Below are positions 56,809-64,000 of a stretch of DNA of 64,000 nt, in pieces. The stretch lies in assembly GCF_030505615.1 (NCBI RefSeq), contig NZ_CP129994.1, positions 1 to 64,000 of the forward strand. Direction: 5' to 3'. Positions within the stretch are counted from its first letter, which is position 1. Each line of letters starts with the position of its first letter. The translations under genes were made by a program, and so were the position numbers. Source of the DNA: Salinibaculum rarum (GTDB lineage: Archaea; Halobacteriota; Halobacteria; Halobacteriales; Haloarculaceae). The notes below the pieces were generated by a model. The model worked only from the letters and a program-made list of their open reading frames with translations, searched no databases and was not told where the DNA came from.

Positions 56809-59265
56809 ATGGCCGCTGAATCCTCCACAACTTCCCAGCCAGAATCCTCGTCGCGCGAATTAGAGTATTCAGACCTAGCGGCGAAGCACATCCCGGAAGA
56901 ACGCAAGGAGGTCATTGAAGATCTTGCCGCAACGAAAGGGTTCCCTGCCCTCACAGACACGCAGGAGCAGGCCTTTATGGAAAACATTCTTGACGGGAAT
57001 GACAAACTCCTCGTGGCACAAACAGGGAATGGGAAAACGTTCATCGCGGAAACCGCGGCAAAACAAGCGCTTGAGCGTGGTGATCGCGTCGCGTACTTGG
57101 TGCCGTCACGCCAACTCGTGAAGGAGAAACGGGAAAGCATCAACGAGTGGACGAGCGATGACACCGCGGTTGCCGGGCCGCGAGACAAGTACAAAGACGG
57201 GGATATCATCGTGAAGACGTTCGATTCGTTCTTCACGGCGCTCATCAACAACGTCCAAGACGCTGTCAACATTGATCTTGCTGTCTTCGATGACTTCCAC
57301 GAGTTGTACAGTGATCGTCGCGGCCCGAAAATTGAGCAGTCGCTTGCTATGGCAATGCACCGTGACATCACGGTATTCGCCATGAGTGCCACGATTGGGA
57401 ATCCGAAAGACATCGCGCGGTGGTTCGGCGCTGATCTCACGGTGAGTGACGAAACTCGTTGCAATCCACTTGATGAACAACCGATTGACTTGGCTGGACG
57501 GAATCGTACGGAAGTCATTACGCGACTCATCCGCGACGATGACGCTGGTGGCGGGCCCTATCTCATCTTCAACGGGACGCGGCCGTCATCGGAGAAACGC
57601 GCAAAACACATCGCCCGGAAGGGATTGTTCAGTGTGCCACGAGAGGCTGCTGACGAGTACGAAGCGAAGGTTCACGCCGCGGCTGATGGTGAGCTCACCG
57701 AGCAGCAGGAAACGCTCATTACGTGCCTGCGGAACGGTGTTGCGTTCCATCACGCCGGGTTGGACACCGAGTTGAAGAATTTCATCACCGAGGAATACGG
57801 TGACTCGGACGGGCACATTCACGCGATTTTCTGCACGCCGACACTCGCGTACGGGTTTGACTCTGACGTGCAGACCATCATTGTGAGTGACTTGAAGCGG
57901 TACAACGGCGAGTTCATGGAGCCCATCGGGATCTTTGAGTACGTGCAGTGGATTGGCCGGGCAGCGCGGGAAGGCACCGGGTATGACAAAGGGTACATTT
58001 ACCCGTTGTATTCGGACGAGGACGTTCGTGACCGCATTCAGCCGGAGAAGGCGCCGCGAGAAAAAGAGCTAGAGCCGATTGAAACCAAGATGGAGGATGA
58101 AACTGTCGCGCGGAAAGCCTTCTTGCAGTTGATTAACGCCGGGTGGGATACCACGGCAGATCTCACGGAATTCCTCCGGAAAACCTTGTTCTGGTACTAT
58201 CTTACGGAAGACCCACAGCGTGTCACTAACAGTGCGTACACACCAGTGTCGGATCCGGAAACGGCACTGGCGGATCTTCGTGATGATATTCTTGAGTGGC
58301 TTGCGCGGACCGAATTCGTTGAGCAGCGCCCGGCGACGAAGTCGTGGGATACGACGCCGCTTGGTGATGCGACGGTGCGATTTTTCGGGTCAGTGTGGTT
58401 CCAGACGCGCGTGGAGAATCTGAAATTGGTGTGGGATGCGTTTACTGACGAAGACGATCTTGAACCAGAGTACGTGGTGGAGGTGATTGCTGATGCGTTC
58501 GGTGATCGTGCAGTGCGGAAACAGAGCAAAATCGATGACATCGTGTTCAACGACAGGAATAACGTTGAAGACTGGGTTGATGAGATGGCTGTTCGAGGTG
58601 GGCGGCATAGCGCGCCGGCTGTGACGGCAGCGCTCTTGTTCGGTGCGTGGTGTCGCGGAGTGCCGAAAGAGGTGCTCAGTCGAGAATACAACACTGGGAA
58701 GGGTGCGTTGCAGTCGATTGCTGAACGGCACGCAGCGGTTCTGGACGGGCTGGAAGCGTTGTTCAAGCGGCACCCGGATGTGGTGAAGCCAGACTGGCTT
58801 GATGGTCTGCATCAACAGTTGGATTCTGGCGTGCGGGTAGAGATTCTCGCCGCGTTGGATATCCCCAACGTCGGGCGGAAGCGTGCGCACAGCTTAGAGA
58901 AACGCGTGGCGGATTTTGAGCAGACACAGCGTGCGCTCCCCGATACTTCGGGAGACCCGTGGACACGAGATGGTGAGACGTTGCTGGCTGACTTGGCGAG
59001 TATGGTGCAGAAAATCACCGCTGACGAAGGTGTGCGGAGAGCGGATCAAGAGCTGAAGAAGGCTGACGGGATTGGCGAAGGGACAGCACAACGTATCATT
59101 GATTACATCCGTGAGCACGATGACGCGGAGCTCACAGGGCGAGCGCCAAATGGCGTTGACGTTGAAGCCGTGATCGGTGAGAAAGACGGGAGGTCGTACA
59201 CACCTGATTTCGATCGGGCGTCTGAACTTGAACGTGAAGGCCAGCGTAGCCTGTCTGATTTTTAA
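56809..59265 (+). CDS. Ski2/Hel308-like DNA or RNA helicase with HhH tail
   Basis: An 818-residue superfamily 2 helicase. Walker A QTGNGKT is at about 71-77, and motif II reads DDFH (161-164) where Hel308 has DEVH, with Glu changed to Asp. Motif III is MSATIG and motif VI QWIGRAARE. The C-terminal third has a winged helix and two helix-hairpin-helix segments: LDIPNVGRKRAHSLEKRV and ADGIGEGTAQRIIDYIREH, which bind branched DNA. Hel308-type helicases act on stalled forks. Its neighbours are of unknown role, and it overlaps the convergent gene at 59262 by four bases. Confidence 0.88.
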   Translation: MAAESSTTSQPESSSRELEYSDLAAKHIPEERKEVIEDLAATKGFPALTDTQEQAFMENILDGNDKLLVAQTGNGKTFIAETAAKQALERGDRVAYLVPSRQLVKEKRESINEWTSDDTAVAGPRDKYKDGDIIVKTFDSFFTALINNVQDAVNIDLAVFDDFHELYSDRRGPKIEQSLAMAMHRDITVFAMSATIGNPKDIARWFGADLTVSDETRCNPLDEQPIDLAGRNRTEVITRLIRDDDAGGGPYLIFNGTRPSSEKRAKHIARKGLFSVPREAADEYEAKVHAAADGELTEQQETLITCLRNGVAFHHAGLDTELKNFITEEYGDSDGHIHAIFCTPTLAYGFDSDVQTIIVSDLKRYNGEFMEPIGIFEYVQWIGRAAREGTGYDKGYIYPLYSDEDVRDRIQPEKAPREKELEPIETKMEDETVARKAFLQLINAGWDTTADLTEFLRKTLFWYYLTEDPQRVTNSAYTPVSDPETALADLRDDILEWLARTEFVEQRPATKSWDTTPLGDATVRFFGSVWFQTRVENLKLVWDAFTDEDDLEPEYVVEVIADAFGDRAVRKQSKIDDIVFNDRNNVEDWVDEMAVRGGRHSAPAVTAALLFGAWCRGVPKEVLSREYNTGKGALQSIAERHAAVLDGLEALFKRHPDVVKPDWLDGLHQQLDSGVRVEILAALDIPNVGRKRAHSLEKRVADFEQTQRALPDTSGDPWTRDGETLLADLASMVQKITADEGVRRADQELKKADGIGEGTAQRIIDYIREHDDAELTGRAPNGVDVEAVIGEKDGRSYTPDFDRASELEREGQRSLSDF

Positions 59266-59741
59266 TTGGATTCGGGTTCTTTTTTCACTGCTTCGATGCC
59301 GCGGAGAATCGCTTCTGCGGTGGTGACGCGTGGTTTCACGACTTTGCTGTCTGGGTGGGCGATGTGCGCGTTGGCCTGGTACTGGAGGAGGTATTCTGCG
59401 TCGCGGCGCGAGGTTTGTGGGTGGTCACCATCTTTCCCGAAGGTGCGAACGGCGTGTGCCAGGTCATCGAGGGTGGCTTGTTCAGCGCCGTAGTCTGCAT
59501 CGAGGAGTGTGGCAATGAGCGCGTGTGTCATTTGTCGGGCAACTGGGGAAAGTGCCGCTGGGTCATCTTCGGAGAACGCATTGCGGACGTCGTCGAAGTA
59601 GTCTTTGACTTCGGCCTTGATGAGTTGGGCGCGGAACGGTCGATTCGGTTCGAATTCTGGGTGAAGCGCAAATGTGGTTTTGTCGTGTTGCGGGTCGGTT
59701 GGATCTGTCAGGTCAAAGTATGGGGAATCTGTCGCTCCCAT
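59262..59741 (-). CDS. Protein of unknown function
   Basis: A 159-residue acidic, mostly helical protein (RAQLIKAEVKDYFDDVRNAFSEDD, ARQMTHALIATLLDADYGAEQATLDDLAHAVRTFG, AEYLLQYQANAHI). No family recognised. It overlaps the helicase stop by four bases tail to tail, which suggests both genes belong to one evolutionary unit or that their ends are conserved. Confidence 0.7.
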   Translation of the reverse strand: MGATDSPYFDLTDPTDPQHDKTTFALHPEFEPNRPFRAQLIKAEVKDYFDDVRNAFSEDDPAALSPVARQMTHALIATLLDADYGAEQATLDDLAHAVRTFGKDGDHPQTSRRDAEYLLQYQANAHIAHPDSKVVKPRVTTAEAILRGIEAVKKEPESN

Positions 59742-59939
59742 ACACGTTGATTGACTCCCGAATCACTTAAAATCTTGCTCGTGAGAGTCTCTACCTCGCG
59801 TTTTCTTCCGGAGTGGGGTTATAAATCCCTTATTTAAACCCATGACAATCCCCCGAATCAACACTTCCCCAAACACGCCGTGCTGAGGTTCCCCCGAACA
59901 GTGTGCGCTGTCACGTGCTGTCGTATCCAAAAGTATGCG

Positions 59940-60263
59940 TCACTCGGTGATTCTGATAGTAGTGATTTCACCGAGTGATTCATGGGCGGTTTCGGTGAGA
60001 AGGAGTGCGTACACGTCGAATTCAGCGTGCATCTCACACATGTGGGTGACACGAGCGTGCAACGTGAGGACATCCTCACTGTCGTGGAGGTCACACACGA
60101 CTTCGGTTTCCTGTCCGGTTTCAATTGGTGTGCTTCCGTCGTCAATGATGGTTCCGCTCCATTCCTGGTCGCTGTCGGCGGTGGTGAGTGTCACGTTGTC
60201 TCCTTCGGAGAGTTCGTACGCAATGACACTCCCAATGCGCTCTGTTCGCATCGCAGACCCCAT
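59940..60263 (-). CDS. Small beta-rich protein of unknown function
   Basis: A 107-residue protein starting MGSAMRTERIGSVIAYELSEGD at 60263. It is nearly all strand-like: NVTLTTADSDQEWSGTIIDD, EVVCDLHDSEDVLTLHARVTHM, EFDVYALLLTETAHESLGEITTIRI. The layout suggests a small beta barrel. The longer frame to 60308 is less plausible. No family recognised. Confidence 0.68.
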   Translation of the reverse strand: MGSAMRTERIGSVIAYELSEGDNVTLTTADSDQEWSGTIIDDGSTPIETGQETEVVCDLHDSEDVLTLHARVTHMCEMHAEFDVYALLLTETAHESLGEITTIRITE

Positions 60264-60340
60264 ACTCCGTGTGTACCTGTTGCATCGGGAAAAACACTCG
60301 TCCTTCACTCGAGAGATAGCTTACTCGTGGTGTGCCGGAC

Positions 60341-61537
60341 TCACCCGCCGGTTTTGAGCTCGTCGAACAGTTCGTGTGTGAGTTCGCTGCGTTCCATTCC
60401 GGAGTCTACGACGAGTCCTTCTAAGTGCGGGAGTGACACTTGCCCGCCACCCATTCGTGCGTGCCCACCGCCGCCAGATTGTGGGATATCCTCGAGGACG
60501 TTCTCGATGACGTTCCCCATGTGGATCCGATCGTCGCGGGAGCGTGCTGAGAGATGCAGTGTCTCGTCGTTGTCACCCATGACAATCACGGCAGAGATGC
60601 CTTCCAGTTGGAGGAGTTTGTCGGCAGCTTGTGAGAGCGCGTCAATATTTGAGACGGTGCCGACGTCGCTAATCGCGTATGGCCCGTCGACGTCACGGTC
60701 GGTGACTGCTTGGGAGACGATTTCGAGGGTTTCGGCGCTGATAGGCGGGTTCACGACGCGGTCTAGAAGGTCTGCGTCGATTCCGGAGTACAGGTACTTC
60801 GACAGGTTGAATTCTGCGTCTGTGCAGCCGCGTGTGAAGTTCCCGGTGTCTGTGAGGATGCCGTGCATCAATCCGGTGGTGACTTCACGCGGCAGGATTT
60901 TGTCGTCGCCGACAGTTTCCTGTGGCTGCGTTATTGGTTCGAAATCGAGGGCGTGGAAGTATTCTGTGAGGATGGAGGCCGTGGCCCCGTAGTCAGTGCG
61001 GATGTCCGTGAAGGCATCTTCAGTGCCGTCTCCTGGGTGGTGATCAATTATTGCGACCGGTTCAACTGCGTTGGCGCCTTGGAAACCGCGCGGCGAGTTG
61101 TGATCGACGAGTATGACATTGTCGCTACTGAGATCAGCAACACTCTCGATTTGCTCCGCAGACAAGTCCAACACTGTCCGAAATGCGCGATTTTCTTGAT
61201 GTCGGATTTCCCCTGGATATTGGATGGTTGTGTCTGTGTTAGTGTATGTCGCAAGATGTTGGACAGCCATCGCGGCAGCCATCGCGTCCGGGTCTGGTGT
61301 TGGATGAGTGAGAATAGTGACTTCATCGAAGGTGGCGAGTGCTTTCTGGAACTGTTTGCTGGGTGTGCGTCGCCACCGCTTGATTGCATACACAATCCCG
61401 CCACCGAAGAACACACAGACAAGAATGGTTCCCGCTAAGACAGCTGGCTTTGCCGTGTTGATTATCGTCCAGAGACCGTCGATAGTGTGTCTCAGTGTGG
61501 AGAGAGACGGCACTGAGAATTCAACGGCGAGCATCAC
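60341..61537 (-). CDS. Membrane-anchored DHH/DHHA1 phosphoesterase
   Basis: A 398-residue protein. A hydrophobic span PAVLAGTILVCVFFGGGIVYA (about 31-51, broken by no charge) anchors it to the membrane, with a basic stop KRWRR. The DHH domain has DPDA (82-85), DHN (145-147) and the signature DHH (165-167). The C-terminal DHHA1 part has GGGGHARMGGGQV. Family members degrade cyclic dinucleotides, short RNA or pAp (GdpP, NrnA types). The substrate here is not known; a c-di-AMP phosphodiesterase role is possible since haloarchaea make c-di-AMP. Confidence 0.9.
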   Translation of the reverse strand: MMLAVEFSVPSLSTLRHTIDGLWTIINTAKPAVLAGTILVCVFFGGGIVYAIKRWRRTPSKQFQKALATFDEVTILTHPTPDPDAMAAAMAVQHLATYTNTDTTIQYPGEIRHQENRAFRTVLDLSAEQIESVADLSSDNVILVDHNSPRGFQGANAVEPVAIIDHHPGDGTEDAFTDIRTDYGATASILTEYFHALDFEPITQPQETVGDDKILPREVTTGLMHGILTDTGNFTRGCTDAEFNLSKYLYSGIDADLLDRVVNPPISAETLEIVSQAVTDRDVDGPYAISDVGTVSNIDALSQAADKLLQLEGISAVIVMGDNDETLHLSARSRDDRIHMGNVIENVLEDIPQSGGGGHARMGGGQVSLPHLEGLVVDSGMERSELTHELFDELKTGG

Positions 61538-61648
61538 ATTACCGGCTTGTTTGGTCTCTGGATAGTTAATAGATAGCCCCGGAGTGAAAACACGAATCCT
61601 CCACGGAAACCCGCTGAAAGCAGGTGATGGAGGTTATACAGTGTCATT

Positions 61649-62467
61649 TCAGGCGGTGGTTGATGTGATGTGGTCGGTGAGATGTCGAAACAAGCGGAGG
61701 AGTCCGATGTGGAGTGTGGCGAGTGCCGGGGCAAGGAGGGTTGGTGCGGGAATCCCGATGAGAATAACCCCGAGTGCTTTCCCGGCGACGACTAGGCGCG
61801 CAGTGGTTGTGGCGCCAAGGCGTGCAGCGATTGTTTCACGGTCGGTTTCTGCATCGCCTTCGATGTCATTGATGTTCCGTGATTCTACACCCGCAGCAAT
61901 AATACAGAACCACCCGAGTCCAATGCTGAAGAGGTGAGGAGACAGTGGGATGGTGGCAGTGAGACCGATCGGGTACGTGGTGGTGATAACCCAGGTACCG
62001 GCCACAGCGACGGTGTCAACACCGGGCACAGAGTGTTTGAGGGAATCGTAGACGGCGGTGAATATAATCGGTGTTTGCGCAAGTAGAATGTACACGAGGG
62101 TGGTTGGCGAGATACCATGAGCGCAGATTGCGAGGGTGGTGGTAAGAAGGAGGTAGCCTACGATTGCGATGGTGCTGATGAAACGGAGGGTAGTGGTGTG
62201 TTGCTCGATGAGTTGTGTTCGGATCGGGTGATTGATGTGGTCGTCTGGTGTGATTTCACGACGGTCTTCGATGTACATGAAGAGAAAAACGAGGGGTGGG
62301 AGTGCAGTTGCAGGGAGAATTTGTCGGAGAGGCAGGGCGAGGCCGATGCCGGTTGTGGTGGTGATGAGTGCAGAGAGGCAGGCGAGCCAGAGGTTCAGTG
62401 TCAGACCGAGTTTGAGGGCTCGGATGGCTCGATGACGGATAATGTGTTTGTGTGACTCGTTAACCAT
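61649..62467 (-). CDS. UbiA-family prenyltransferase
   Basis: A 272-residue integral membrane protein with about eight hydrophobic spans. The second Asp-rich motif is clear: NDIEGDAETDRETIAARLG (about residues 203-221), as in UbiA enzymes that bind Mg-prenyl diphosphate. The first (NDxxDxxxD) is weaker: FMYIEDRREITPDDHIN. UbiA enzymes attach prenyl groups to aromatic or glycerol-phosphate acceptors in lipids or quinones. The weak first motif may mean divergent or lost activity. Start ATG 62467 is preferred over the longer frame to 62515. It is divergent from 62580. Confidence 0.85.
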   Translation of the reverse strand: MVNESHKHIIRHRAIRALKLGLTLNLWLACLSALITTTTGIGLALPLRQILPATALPPLVFLFMYIEDRREITPDDHINHPIRTQLIEQHTTTLRFISTIAIVGYLLLTTTLAICAHGISPTTLVYILLAQTPIIFTAVYDSLKHSVPGVDTVAVAGTWVITTTYPIGLTATIPLSPHLFSIGLGWFCIIAAGVESRNINDIEGDAETDRETIAARLGATTTARLVVAGKALGVILIGIPAPTLLAPALATLHIGLLRLFRHLTDHITSTTA

Positions 62468-62579
62468 GTCGGACTTTGAAAATAGTGGATTGAAATATAA
62501 AATACTTCGCCCCAAAATCGCTCGTGCAGTACACCCCCTACAACGAAATTATAAACAATTGCATGTGCTAACCCCGATT

Positions 62580-63011
62580 ATGCCACTCACCCCTGAGTCT
62601 CGACCACCGCCAGAAAAACTCACCACACGTCTCCAGAACCTCGCAGAAGACCGGTTACTCGCAGTCGTGACATTCACCGCTGAGGCGTACACACCCCAGT
62701 ATTTAGCGCCCGTGATCGAAAACGGGTACTCAGACACAGAATTAGAAGAAACAATCCAATCATTTCGCAGACAAACTCGCCTGGAAGCTGACCGCGGCGA
62801 CACACACCGCGCCGGCGACCATTACGGCTCCGTCCACCTGTACGACGATGCTCTTGTCCTCCTGTTCTCACACCCCTCAGACTACAATGTGCTTGTTGCC
62901 TACGACCCACACTTAGATGTGCCGTTCATCGAGTTTTTCAAAGCATGTGTTGAGACTCTTAACGAAAGTACGCCAGACCGCGCCCCGGCAAGCACCCACC
63001 CCCCTACCTAA
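62580..63011 (+). CDS. Small protein of unknown function
   Basis: A 143-residue protein starting MPLTPESRPPPEKL at 62580; the open frame before it is AT-rich and not coding. It shows DRLLAVVTFTAEAYTPQYLAPVIENGY, HYGSVHLYDDALVLLFSHPSDYNVLVAYD and FIEFFKACVETL. The pattern resembles a small alpha/beta sensor fold, but I cannot name it. Confidence 0.7.
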   Translation: MPLTPESRPPPEKLTTRLQNLAEDRLLAVVTFTAEAYTPQYLAPVIENGYSDTELEETIQSFRRQTRLEADRGDTHRAGDHYGSVHLYDDALVLLFSHPSDYNVLVAYDPHLDVPFIEFFKACVETLNESTPDRAPASTHPPT

Positions 63012-63173
63012 TCCTTTTACGAACTACACGACAATACTTCTACAAGGAGTCACCACACCGACTCCGCAACTCAAATATGCAGCCACACAGCCACCCCTAG
63101 GATCGAAGACCCTCTCTCACCGGTCTTCCACACCTCTCACTGACCATCACCTGCTCTACACCACACAGCATCC

Positions 63174-64000
63174 ATGTCTTTACACCCACACCTTGACGAC
63201 GACGTCCTCGACCCCGATGAACAGCCAACAGACCGCATTAGCTCACTCCGGGAAAACATCACTGCGGAAGCCTTCGACGAATGGTACCACGAATGGAAAT
63301 TCCGGAAAAACATCCGCGAGGGGAATTCCTACTTCAACAAAGCTGGATACGTTCCCGACCCGGAACGGCACAGCCCGAGTTCTCTCTTACAATGCCAGCG
63401 AAAAACGTACTACGACAACGAAAACGCGCCTGAAGAAGAGGAAGCCCCAGAGGGTATCTTCTGGATGGGCAGCAAATTTGAAGAGGAAATCCTCATGCCG
63501 TTCCTCGAGGACATGGCTGAAGACATCCATCACCGAAACTACGTTCAGAATTCGATGTGGGTGGACTTCGAGTTGGAACACGACGAGACGGAGGTGCATT
63601 TCCGCGGTGAGACCGATCCAGTGATCTGCGACGCACAAGGCAATCCGATTCTCATCACGGAAATCAAGAGTAAGAAGACGCTCAGTAAGTTCGAAGGCGT
63701 CGAGAACCCTAAGCCAGACATCCATCACAAAGCGCAGGTTCACTGCTACATGTACGGCCTGACGAAGAGTTTCGAACGTCGTATCGATAAGGCAATGGTC
63801 ATCTACGGGTCGCGCAACAATCACGTCCTCCAGCCAATCCCCGTGGATTTCGACTTGGAGTTCTGGGAAGAACACGTTGTTCCATGGGCCGCACGCCACA
63901 CCGATTTCCGCATCAACGACGAACTCCCACCGGCAGAACCACAGTTCTCCTGGGAGTGCAAGTTCTGCGACTACTCGCAACGCTGTGGGCAAACAGCTGA
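63174..64000 (+). CDS. Cas4-like Fe-S nuclease of the RecB/PD-(D/E)xK family (cut by window edge)
   Basis: The frame from ATG 63174 (MSLHPHLDDDVLDPDEQPTD) stays open for 275 codons to the right edge. An N-terminal Cys in LLQCQRKTYYDN (about residue 74), the catalytic Asp in RGETDPVI, and Glu-x-Lys in LITEIKSKKTLSK are in the Cas4/RecB order; Gln follows later in HHKAQVHCYMYG. The end WECKFCDYSQRCGQ adds three Cys that with the first would hold a 4Fe-4S cluster. Cas4 in CRISPR adaptation has this design, but so do plasmid-borne RecB-type exonucleases. No cas1 or cas2 is near, so its link to CRISPR is open. Confidence 0.85.
   Translation, partial: MSLHPHLDDDVLDPDEQPTDRISSLRENITAEAFDEWYHEWKFRKNIREGNSYFNKAGYVPDPERHSPSSLLQCQRKTYYDNENAPEEEEAPEGIFWMGSKFEEEILMPFLEDMAEDIHHRNYVQNSMWVDFELEHDETEVHFRGETDPVICDAQGNPILITEIKSKKTLSKFEGVENPKPDIHHKAQVHCYMYGLTKSFERRIDKAMVIYGSRNNHVLQPIPVDFDLEFWEEHVVPWAARHTDFRINDELPPAEPQFSWECKFCDYSQRCGQTA

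Noticed and set aside
63387..63992. 201-codon frame antisense to the Cas4-like gene
   Set aside because: The forward strand holds a complete Cas4-type motif set; the reverse frame is a compositional shadow.
1..64000. tRNA or rRNA genes as integration targets
   Set aside because: No cloverleaf-like GGTTCRANTCC T-arm with matching acceptor stem was noticed near the recombinase or elsewhere; a covariance search was not possible.

Overview
The window looks like part of a haloarchaeal plasmid, megaplasmid or plasmid-derived chromosomal region. The predicted proteins are strongly acidic (Asp/Glu-rich). The replication genes are of archaeal type (two Orc1/Cdc6 proteins, an MCM), there is a TFB-like protein, and TATA-type promoters of the CTTTATAAGG kind are present. 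No rRNA, tRNA, ribosomal protein or central metabolic genes were seen. Species cannot be named from the sequence alone.

Left part (1-12.3 kb): the tail of an unknown gene; a ParA ATPase behind a cluster of GTTAACTT motifs; an acidic partner gene; a tyrosine recombinase with an inverted repeat just upstream; a large membrane-bound sensor histidine kinase; a non-autonomous IS200/IS605-like element; small zinc-binding and HNH proteins; and a first replication origin made of orc1/cdc6-1 with seven ORB-like repeats on both sides of the gene. From 16.9 to 12.3 kb runs a leftward train of about fifteen tiny overlapping genes, many with CxxC zinc knuckles, two of them under 60 codons.

Middle (17-36 kb): a second origin (orc1/cdc6-2) with a different ORB family; a ribbon-less TFB-like protein followed by five 18-bp repeats that share a core with the first ORB family; a NifU-like protein; CRISPR array 1; a Fic protein; a small wHTH-ASCH pair followed by an isolated degenerate CRISPR repeat; an MCM homologue that has lost the Walker B glutamate and the SRF arginine finger; and a GHKL ATPase with a small partner.

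CRISPR-Cas core (35.6-44.0 kb): a complete type I-D effector set, cas6-cas10d-csc2-csc1-cas3', read leftward, with CRISPR array 2 downstream and array 3 upstream. The three arrays share a conserved leader, but each has its own variant of a short block inside the repeat. No cas1 or cas2 is visible. A Cas4-like Fe-S nuclease runs off the right edge.

Right part (44-64 kb): unknown zinc-binding proteins, including a shared CxHPY/CxxC module in two genes; a PP2C phosphatase divergent from an Sm-like/ParB-domain protein; a double ribbon-helix-helix protein; a second GTTAAC-motif cluster between convergent genes (a parS-like candidate); a Ski2/Hel308-like helicase with helix-hairpin-helix tail; a membrane-anchored DHH phosphoesterase; and a UbiA-family prenyltransferase.

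Taken together, two initiators with separate repeat families, partition and resolution-type genes and many small orphan genes suggest a fused or modular replicon carrying its own CRISPR-Cas interference system.
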